The notes below the pieces were generated by a model that ran no database searches, was not told the origin of the DNA, and saw only the letters and a program-made list of their open reading frames with translations. Positions 55,042 through 64,000 of a DNA stretch of 64,000 nt are shown in pieces. How positions within the stretch are numbered: the first letter of the stretch is position 1; the number at the start of each line of letters is the position of its first letter. The position numbers were made by a program, and so were the translations under genes. The DNA comes from Zygaena filipendulae (lineage: Eukaryota > Arthropoda > Insecta > Lepidoptera > Zygaenidae). The DNA lies in NCBI GenBank assembly GCA_907165275.2, contig OU015654.1, positions 7,023,501 to 7,087,500 of the forward strand. Reading direction: 5' to 3'.

Positions 55042-55718
55042 TACATTTATTTCAGCACAACACACAAGAAAAAGAAACAAACATCAACAGTGCCTAATCT
55101 AAAGAGACATAGATCTTGCATGCTCTGCCGAATGCAAATGCAAATGCAAATCACCATCTTTAGTTCAACCATATCAAAATAGTCTGAGATGTTTTATTCG
55201 GATCCAATTTAACATTTTACTGCGATATAATTAATCACATGGAAACTGTATCTATGCGAGACCAAAATGTCAACATAAATATAATATATTATGATAACAG
55301 ACCAAACTATTACAAAACTTCGATGAATTTTATTGCCCCGAATAACATTGTCCAGTGAAGTCTCTAATAATTTTACTAAAAATATCGTAATTGTTTGTAG
55401 AATGTACCTACCTATATAATAGACTCAGACGAAATAAAAAGTCTTTATTTCGTCTGAGATAATAGGCGTATATCAAAAAAAAGCATAATGTACCTATATG
55501 AAATGAAACGAATGAAATGAAATTGGCTTTATTCGTTGCGGCAACGGTAAAAACAATAATAATATGCAATAACAATAAGCAAAGTTTTAATAAAAATAAT
55601 TAATCCTACTTAAAGAGTTCCGTCGACTGCTATATGAAATTTAAATGGGACCATTTCGTAATAAACCCTTCTCAAACAAAAAAAGAATTTTGCAAATCCG
55701 TCTATATTATGACGTATT

Positions 55719-55949
55719 CTAGCTGTCCCGCGTGGTTTCACTCACGATTAATTCCCGCGGAATTGTTCCATAAAATCTGTGCCCCCCTTTTTTACCCCCG
55801 TAGAGTTTTCAAAAATCCTTTCTTATCGGATGCCTACGTCATACAAAGAACACGCTCTCCAAGTTTCAGGTCTCTACGGATCAGCGGTTTAGTCTGTGCG
55901 TTGATCCGTCAGTCAGGCATCGGGACAAAGCATTTTATATGTAATAGAT
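55719..55949 (+). repeat. CTAGCTGT-family repeat, subtype as at 5624
   Basis: 'ctagctgtcccgcgtggttt' to 'gcgttgatccgtcagtcagg'. ORF 55634-55951 lies within it. Confidence 0.65.
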
Positions 55950-56355
55950 GACGGAGTTTTGCCCGAACATACATAAAAAAAAAAAAAAATATAAACATCC
56001 AAAGTGATAACCTCCTCCATTCTGAAGTCGGTTAAAAAGTAGCACAAACCGCGTGTCACAACAAAATGGCAACCAGCTCAGCAGAAGCCGGGAACCGTCG
56101 GGGGGCCCGACGCTGGTGTTCCGCTGGTGCGGCGTGTGACGTCACGGAAGTGAACGCGGAATGCGCTAGCTTAAAATCATTTTTATATGTATATTAATAC
56201 ATTAAACTAATCCATGATTTGGTTGGAACCGAGGCAAAACAGGTACATAAATTACGTAATAATATTACACAAATAAAATAACAACGCCTATTTAAAATAG
56301 GTATAGGTAGGTTATAGTTATACTATATTAAATTAATAAACAAAACTATAAAATA

Positions 56356-56565
56356 CTAGCTTTGCCCCGCAGTTTCACCTGCGTGAGTTTCGGAATTCCC
56401 TCAGGAACTCCAAACTTCATTTATTCTTCTTCTCCTTACAATAACAACCACAACAAAAAAGAATTATGGTACAGCCGTTCACGCGTGATACCGTGACCAA
56501 GGGAAATTGGGATTCATTTATATGTATATACCTAATATAGATTATATAAAGGCACAGTATAATAT
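56356..56565 (+). repeat. CTAGCTGT-family repeat, subtype as at 51591 (opposite strand)
   Basis: 'ctagctttgccccgcagttt' and 'accgtgaccaagggaaattg'. Confidence 0.6.
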
Positions 56566-58226
56566 TAACATAGATAAATATGTTACGGTCAATGTGTCAA
56601 TCATTAATAATCAATTACATTGACCGTAACATACATATATTATTATATCCATATAGCTATAAAATAAAATTGAAGTGTCTTTTTGTAATTCCAAATTAAC
56701 AGCTTTTCACTAAATGTATACGAGTATTATGAAAGTATATAGGTAGGTACAGTACTTAGGTACATAAAACAAATCTATTTTGAAAATTGTTGCCTGTCTG
56801 TCTATTTGTTCCAGCGAATCTCTGAAACTGCTGGTGCCGATTTTAACGGGACTTTCAAAGCCTCACGCCAGTCACGCAACGCGAGTTCCGTGTCAGTTGC
56901 TATTTTGTTCCTACTTCTTACACATTAAAACATTGTAAATTAAACGCTACGAATTACTTACCTACTTGCCTATACACATTTTAGTCTTAATGGCGAGGAC
57001 TGATTCCCATTACTGTACTTGAACAGCTGTTGAAATACGAATATGTGTCAACACTACAGTCGCACTGATAGCTACGTTGTATCGTAAAGAATCATAGAAT
57101 CCTTGTGATTTTAACTGTTTTAAGCTTTCGCGCCTCCATTTCTCAACCGAACATCATGAAATTTTGCATATACAAATAATACACGATGTCAAGTGTACAG
57201 AGAATTATATTACCCCCAAAATAGAAAACCATAAGCTCCCATCAAATAAACTTACCTAGATATCTCACATTTGAACTTAGATACCACAACGCTCTTCTAA
57301 TAGGTAAGTATATTTTAATGTCATCTTTCCTGGAATATTGGGATGAAAATTTATGTATTATTGGGATGAAATAAAAATGATGTATATTTTAATGTGTATA
57401 AATTTTAACACATTGTTTTAATAACTTTGCATGACAAGTCCAAATTCGAATTCGTTCACAAAACAAGTTCTTCTCCAAAGATAATATTTTTATCGTAAAA
57501 CTAATATACCACTTACACAATATGCCGGTGATCACTTTACACGTGTGACAATAGCCGCGGTCACCGCCCAGTCGAAGGACGTCCAGATTTAAGTGTAAAA
57601 AACTATTGGTCGCTTTTTCATTAGGCGACAAAGAAACGGCGCGGCGACTGCATAGTTTTTCGGAAAACGATATTAAGCATATCACATTACCAATGATAAA
57701 GGTTCTTTTTATTTGTTTTTAAATATGTAGGTATTATATAAAGCTAGATGACTGAAATTACTGACCTATAAATAAAACTTGCACAAGGCTTCTTTATAAA
57801 TGTAGGTAATTACCTACCTATTTAATTACTACGAAAGGGTTTTTGAAAATTCAACCTAAAGGAATGAAAGAATGAAAGTTAGTTTTGTAGTCACTAATTG
57901 GAAATCGATATTCCCCCCGATATTTAAACCCCTTAGGTAAAAAAGGTCAAACCTATAGGTTTGAAGAAATTTTTTAACTATCTTGAAAATTATGGATTTG
58001 GCTATTCAATTACCTATGTAAACAAATGAATGTCCAATATATAATTTTTTAACATCAAAGTTTTATTTAAGTGAGACTTTTGATGCGGTGTGAATTGAAT
58101 TTCAGAAACGAAAACGTGTAACGACAAAAAAAAGAGACGACTTTAAATGTAGATATTATCGATCAATCACTCTCCTCTCTCTCTGTTTACCACAACCATA
58201 GAGGCGGTAATAATCTCATTCTCTTA

Positions 58227-58617
58227 TGGCCGGTTTACACTTCCATAGGTAGTAAGTAGGTAAGTAAAAAATCATGTGTGGACGCCGGCTGGCAAGTAAG
58301 TAGGTGATTAAGTAGCAACTTGCCGCAGGATAGAAACCACTTCTATTTTTTGGAAAGGACAGTCGCGCATAAACCTTCCGCTTCGTCTCCTGCTCCCCGC
58401 CAACTTATTACTTAGGTACTACAATTGCCGCCATGTGGACGGCGCGCCGCGGCGGCGGACCGGCAAGTATAAGTGATGAAATGTATTGAGGAACTTACTT
58501 ATTTACTTACTTACGGACGCTCAACGTTTGGACGTTGCTGTCTACTTTTCGATTAAGTAAGTAAGTTAAGATGGCAAGCTGAACTTACTTACGACTTATG
58601 GAAGTGTAAACCGGCCA
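58227..58617. mobile_element. MITE with 21-bp perfect inverted ends, inserted in block B
   Basis: TGGCCGGTTTACACTTCCAT plus A at 58227-58247 and its exact complement at 58597-58617. Subterminal runs of GTAAGTAGGTAAGT at the left and ACTTACTTACGA at the right point toward each other. The centre is GC-rich (58430-58460). Confidence 0.85.
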
Positions 58618-58711
58618 TTTCAAATTAACCTAAAACACAGTTTCACTTCTACCGGGTGTGAACTCACACTAGATTTTTTTTTTGTTAAAATTTATTTTAT
58701 TAATTTATCAA

Positions 58712-58927
58712 CTAGCTGTCCCCTGCGGTTTCAACTCCGGTAATTTTGGAGTTCCCGTGGGAATTCCGTGTTACAATGTAGCCTATGATACTCACAAAAA
58801 ACGTGACTTTCTATTGGTAAAATAATTTTCAAAATCGGTTCAGTAGATCTAGAGATTACGACCCTACGACCTCACATATTTACTCACAAACTACAGGCAC
58901 CTTTTTATAATATTAGTAAGTGTAGAT
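58712..58927 (+). repeat. CTAGCTGT-family repeat, block B only
   Basis: 'ctagctgtcccctgcggttt' to 'tttttataatattagtaag'. Confidence 0.7.
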
Positions 58928-59369
58928 ATATTTTGCACTTATAACAGCTCATACCGCATAAAGTATTTTCAATTAATTTAAACTTTTTATAATTTTTATT
59001 CACGTAGGTATCCCGTAGTAGCCGACGCCGCCGCCACCGTTATCGTCCCGTTACCGTCTACACTAAATTAAAAATTGGCTATTCTGTTTCCACGTTTTCT
59101 TCCAAAACATTAATAAAGTTTAAAAAAACCTATTAGGTAATATGACCACCTTTACCATACACTTGTACAAGTTTACATATTTTCAACTTTCAATGGCTCT
59201 TAATGCACTCATGGGTCTGAGTCGATATCATACCAATTTGATTCCAGTCTAAACTCGTATAGTTGTTAAAACTATGTGTTAGCGATTCATATTTTGTATA
59301 AAGTCTAGAGGAGTGATGGCCACATCACATCCCTCTTGACAGGTGACATAAAACGTCATGTGACGCGTA

Positions 59370-59686
59370 TTTGGGGTGGAAGCCGTCAACGGTGAGTGAG
59401 ATCGGCATTATCGTTTGTGGAATTGGCGCGAGGGCACGCACGCGCGCATTTACTTTGTGATACAGTAAATAAAACAGTTGCTTAATGTATTAATCGAGTA
59501 TCATTTCTAACAGTTCAGAAGTGCGGTAAAGAAACCAAACACCCATGGCCAGGACTAAGGCGCTCCGGTGCATCACACCAGGCGCCAGGCGCAGACCGGG
59601 TAAGCGACGGTGCTGCCCTGTGCATATTCTCAAGGTGCGGCCTGACGACGAAACATAAGACCAGAAAACCAAGTTCAATCTGGTAT
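59370..59686 (+). other. Possible small exon pair of an unknown gene
   Basis: A GC-richer island. 'gaagccgtcaacg' is followed by the donor GTGAGT at 59392. A CAG acceptor ends near 59512, and an open frame from ATG 59545 to TAA 59658 (37 codons, beginning MARTKALRCITPGARRRPGK) precedes a GTATGT donor near 59683. Arg-rich and unlike any family I know. It could equally be untranslated leader. Not supported by any domain. Confidence 0.2.
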
Positions 59687-59689
59687 GTA

Positions 59690-61483
59690 CTTACCTAGTG
59701 TCTTCGTTTAATGCTGAAAGCGAGAAGATACAGCGGTATCTACTGAATATGTGAACGCTGGATGAGTCTTTGTTTAGCATACAACACGCAACATTATGCA
59801 TAGTTTAATATATTGATATACATATAACGGTATTTACAGAATACGTAAAGGCTGGTTTATTTCTTCTTTTAGTTGTCATACAAAATAAGTTTCAGACATT
59901 ATATAGTTAAAATTTATATCTACCCACATAGCAGTGTTTACTGATATAAAGGTTGTAATTTTCCCTTTTCTGAAAGCCATGGTGCAAGTTTACCCACCTA
60001 GGTAGGTGTGTAAAAAAGAAAAAAAAAAGTAACTAATGTTTATCACGAAAGGTTAATTAGTTCAATTGATCCATGAACAACACGAAAGTTAGCTGAGTTG
60101 CATAGTTTTTCTTTTGTCTCATAGGATCTCCTATGCAAGTTAATAGTTCCCAGCTCTGATATCAAGTTAGTTAGCATGCCTACCTACTATTTGAATGAAG
60201 TATCTAATAATCATGCAAACAGACAAAGCTTCATTGAATCATTTAGTATAAATCTGTGGATGCAGTAATGTTATTTTGATTAAAGAATTATCTAATCTTA
60301 CAGTCTAGTGGGTAATAATATTGTACCTACCTGTGCTTTAGAAATAATCTCTTATGATTTTTCTTATGATAAAAGACTAATATTAGTGACTACCTTCAAA
60401 TAAAAAAAAAAAAAAATAGAACATCAATTTTGTGACCGAAGTATTCACTCATAATTTATTACAGTGCCTTTCCTAAGTTTCTTGTATGAGGGGATTGCTT
60501 CTATCTGAAGTCGAGATCTAACTTTAGCTGTGGTTAACCTTAATTAGAAAAAGAAATTTGGTAATTCTTTCAACTTCAAAACTAGCCAAATTTTGAAAAC
60601 GTGCAGCTACCTAAACAGCTTAGTAAAGAGTCAATCAGTAGCAAATATCGCTTAGTGACTAGGGTTGTAACACCGTAGTAGGGGCTTGAGTTTTATCCCT
60701 AGGAGATGTAGCAAGACTTTCAAAAATAGCAGTAAAAAAAATGAGACTAGCAAGCAAAACTAGGTAAATTCAAAAGAAAATCATCAAAGCTTTGAGATAC
60801 TCCGCGGTTTCACCCACGTTAATTTGAGGAAAACCCTACAAAATATATTTATTTAGGGACGACAGTTTTGATGTGTATGGTTCTAAATCTAGAATAGAAG
60901 TCCGTCAAAACCATAATGAAAATACAAATCAGAATATACAGTTTGAAATTTATAAAAATAATTACATTAGAATACAAAATATTATAACAGTTACAATAAG
61001 TATAGGCCATAGATAAGCAATGGTGCGTTACCTAAACTGGCGAAAGTTTGAGTAAATTGTATCTTAAAATTGTAGCATTTTTTTTGTAGCAATTCTTTTG
61101 TGTTTAATATTTTGATGGTATTTGAACAATGTAATAAGGTAAACACATAATTGAAAAACATTCTATAACTCTTGATAAAGCGTCTTGTATCAATAACTTA
61201 ATTGTGTTGGTTATCGTGGGCCAATTGTAACATAAAGTTACCTTATAACATCAGCTATCCACCTGTAACAAATGTTTGAACTTGCTTCGGTGTACCTGCC
61301 TCAAAGATTATTCGGAGCACAAAGATTTAAAAATCATCTTCTATTAAAACGTAATGACCATAATACATCATGCATCTGGTAGAAAGCTGTTTGACACTAA
61401 CTGTGTCCGGTTTCACTTGTGCGAAACTCGTTTTGTAAAAAGATTCCTTTTCTTGACGCCCATTTAAATGGATTAAATCCCTT
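59690..61483. other. Gene-poor AT-rich stretch
   Basis: No exon seen. A short fragment of the CTAGCTGT family occurs near 60800-60840 ('actccgcggtttcacccacg'). Confidence 0.4.
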
Positions 61484-61820
61484 ATGTTACTTCAAGCTAA
61501 GCTTGATTTACCTGCGGAAACCGCGTGGTAATCCGTTCATTAGTTTCGAAGGTTAGCGTGAACGGACACGCAGATTCTACTCTTTTATTGTGTTGCCTTT
61601 ATGTTGCTTCAAGCTGAGCTTGATTTACCCGTGAAGACCGCATGGTAAGCCGTTCATTAGTTTCGAAGGTTAGCGTGAACGAACACGTAGATTCTACTCT
61701 TTTATTGTGTTGCCTTTATGTTGCTTCAAGCTAAGCTTGATTTACCTGCGAAAACCGCATGTTAATCCGTTCATTAGTTTCGAAGATTAGCATGTACGGA
61801 CACGCAGATTCTAATCTAGA
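61484..61820 (+). repeat. Three tandem 117-bp units
   Basis: Units start at 61484, 61601 and 61718, each with 'cttcaagct(a/g)agcttgattt', 'ccgttcattagtttcgaag' and 'cacgcagattcta'. The third is truncated at its end. The unit looks like an internal piece of a CTAGCTGT-like repeat ('tacctgcggaaaccgcgtgg'). Confidence 0.85.
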
Positions 61821-61879
61821 TAATAATTAGATTCTAATTAGTGTCGATAGATTACAAACAGACACTTCAATATTATTTA

Positions 61880-64000
61880 ACTGCAAAAATGTAGGTAAAA
61901 CAGAAAATTAATAACGCAGGAAAGTAATTTTATAGTGATTACTGAATCGATGGTTTAGTAAATCAGAGAAATAATACAATACCTAATACTAAAGAAAGGT
62001 ATAGTTTAAAATTGAATAAGTACACTAAAACACGACATAGAAGACTAAATAAGTCCCGTGAAAAAAAAAAAATCTCTAAAATAAAGTATAAAATAGAGAT
62101 ACTACCAGGGTTTCTTAACCTTTATAATTCATATGATCTGAATAGGGCGTCATCACCAATGTAGTCGTTGATTGACTAACATTCAATAAAGGTTATGATA
62201 TATCCATTCGTTGTTTTAATGCATTGACCAAACGTCAATATCGAGGTTTAGAATGTAAACTTACAATAATCGTACATGTACTAGTATAGATTATTGAAAG
62301 CCGCAGGTAGGTACCGAAAAACGCGTGTCGAGTTAATCTTCGTTATTTCAGTCACCTATGTATTTTGAACTCATCTATTTTGTACTCCGAGCTGGTGGTT
62401 TTGTAGATAATTAACCGTAACCATGTTTGAGTAGGGATCAGTGTAGTATTATCGTTGGCGTTTCGCCAGAATTGAAGAAAAAGAAGAAAATATTGTCATT
62501 TTATGTGCAATAAAGGATTAAATAGTAATAATATTAATAATGATATAGTATAACTTCAGTACACCACTTAGATTCACAACGAGGATTACTTAAACCAAAA
62601 AGGACCTACATAATAGTGGATTCCCTAATAGAGTAGTCTGAACTCTCTCAGTTTTTTTTTTTTAAAATCGCCCAGTGTTCCGTTTTCACTCAATGTGATA
62701 AAGGTATTAGAATGTTGTGTTGATGCAAAAGATATCATGTTAGTATCACTTTGCCGAGTCGGCAATGGAAGGCACACTCTTATAAACAATTAATTTGTCA
62801 ATCATTATAACAGTAATTTCCAGAATAAATCCAAGTATATTCTCATAGTGACAAGAACTAACAGTAAATTGATAATATATATCGTATACTTCAATTACCC
62901 ATAATATGAATATTGTGGAGGACCAAGTAGACCCCCTGTCTAATAATCACCCTTTTAATATCCATGCTATTCTTCTTCGACTACAGCTCTGTTAGAGTAT
63001 TGCGCTAAGGTGAAGAATATTTGTTTATCATGAAGAATGGTATGGTATTAGTATGGTGTTCAATAAATTACAAACAGAACGAAGAGAGTCCTAACCAATA
63101 TTTAGTAAACTAGGTACCTATCCTTGAAATATGACAAAATAAGTTATCGGCTTTAGCAATCTTCGACCATATTCCACAACTTTATAGAATATCATGGCAT
63201 AGATATTAGGGATAATGTTTTAGAGAAACTATTTAAGACAGTAAACAATACTAAAATAAATTCAAAGGACTTTGAGCTTACCCTAGTAAAACTTATCTTC
63301 GCAAAGTGTTAATTATCCAAGATAGATAGATACACATCACACCAGTAAGTGACATTAAGATATGTTAAATAAACTGAATGAGACAAAGCCTTGTAGTAAT
63401 GTAATAGATAATACCAAATATAAAATATAAGAGTTGATCAGGGCTTAATTGCATCAGTATGATACCTTGTGTGTTTACGATTTACTAGCAAAATAACGTA
63501 GTTGCCCTGTTGAGCACCCTGTATCTTGTAAGGGCCTCCCTTAGTGAAAAATTTATAGACATGAACGACTACATAATCTACGATGCCTCTTTGGATAAAT
63601 CATGTCACTGGATTTCGTAGAAAATCGAAAATCGTAGTATCGTTAGATCTATCTTGACTATCAAAGATATTTAGTATAGCTGTTTTACGGCTAAAACGCA
63701 TTCCGCTTAGCAGAACGCGAACATAGTCATGTTATGTAACATTAGTAGAAACTAATAGTACTTACAAAGAAGCGTAGAAAAGTAGACTTAAGCAAACGGG
63801 TAACTTTGGACCTATTTTCTTCGTAATGGTGAATTTTAGTAAAAAGAAAATACGTCTTCATTATTCAGTCTCATAAGACACAGAGAAAATAGTATGATAA
63901 CTAGCGACCATGTAGGCGGTGTAGGCGCATTACGGTCGCAACGAAGCAATTACTCTAACTTTCCCGAAACTCCCCTTGCTGGCACCTCGAATGTATTTCC
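61880..64000. other. Gene-poor stretch to the end of the window
   Basis: AT-rich, no repeat boundary, exon or RNA gene recognised. It may be intron or intergenic sequence of a neighbour. Confidence 0.4.

Larger units (their letters stand above)
54220..59180 (+). repeat. Block B of the segmental duplication (partner 29470-36650)
   Basis: See block A for matching segments. Block B is shorter because it lacks several insertions of block A, but it carries its own: repeats at 55719, 56356, 56798 and 58712, and the MITE at 58227. It lies downstream of the serpin, block A upstream. Confidence 0.85.

Noticed and set aside
55634..55951. 105-codon ORF
   Set aside because: Lies almost wholly in a CTAGCTGT-family repeat.
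61484..61820. CRISPR-like array
   Set aside because: Units of 117 bp are directly adjacent without spacers, in a eukaryotic genome; a plain tandem repeat.
59200..64000. Second serpin copy predicted by the A/B duplication
   Set aside because: No exon with serpin motifs, hinge or signature could be found on either strand here; it could lie outside the window or not exist.

Overview
This window is nuclear DNA from an animal, most likely a moth or butterfly (Lepidoptera). Three things point there: AT-rich non-coding DNA packed with short non-autonomous transposons; dozens of copies of the CTAGCTGT/CCCGCGG dispersed repeat common in lepidopteran genomes; and one intact gene that looks like an orthologue of lepidopteran serpin-1 (the alternatively spliced serpin known from Manduca and Bombyx). 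Gene density is low and prokaryotic features are absent.

The only gene I can support fully is this serpin, on the + strand from 38479 (predicted start of transcription) to about 49370. It has a TATA box and initiator, a tiny first coding exon (38520-38538) carrying half of a signal peptide, seven constant exons, and then two alternative last exons (48679-48803 and 49195-49313). Both begin in the same phase, both encode a complete reactive-centre loop plus serpin C-terminus, and both have their own stop. Splicing exon 8 to one or the other gives secreted inhibitors of 390 or 388 residues with the same scaffold and different bait loops (predicted P1-P1' Arg-Ser or Glu-Ser). The introns hold several transposons, including a MITE nested inside another MITE.

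Region by region: 1-13.8 kb is non-coding with dispersed repeats, a TA-flanked MITE (3.2-3.7 kb), an hAT-like element with a perfect 8-bp target duplication (6.7-7.4 kb) and palindromic elements. 13.8-15.1 kb is a decayed Tc1-like transposon with both terminal repeats. 15-29.4 kb is repeats and MITEs, including a GGC-rich long hairpin (22.8 kb) and an element inserted into another (23.2-24.1 kb) whose empty counterpart lies at 30.4 kb. 29.4-36.7 kb (block A) is an old direct duplicate of 54.2-59.2 kb (block B); the serpin lies between them. 39-40.1 kb has fragments of transposase-like, MADF-like and reverse transcriptase-like genes. 49.8-52 kb is a stack of reverse-oriented repeats, followed by a frameshifted element-derived ORF (52.3-52.8 kb). 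59.3-64 kb holds a possible small exon pair and a three-unit 117-bp tandem repeat, and is otherwise featureless.

All coordinates were read by eye. Gene and transposon family assignments rest on remembered motifs, not on searches.
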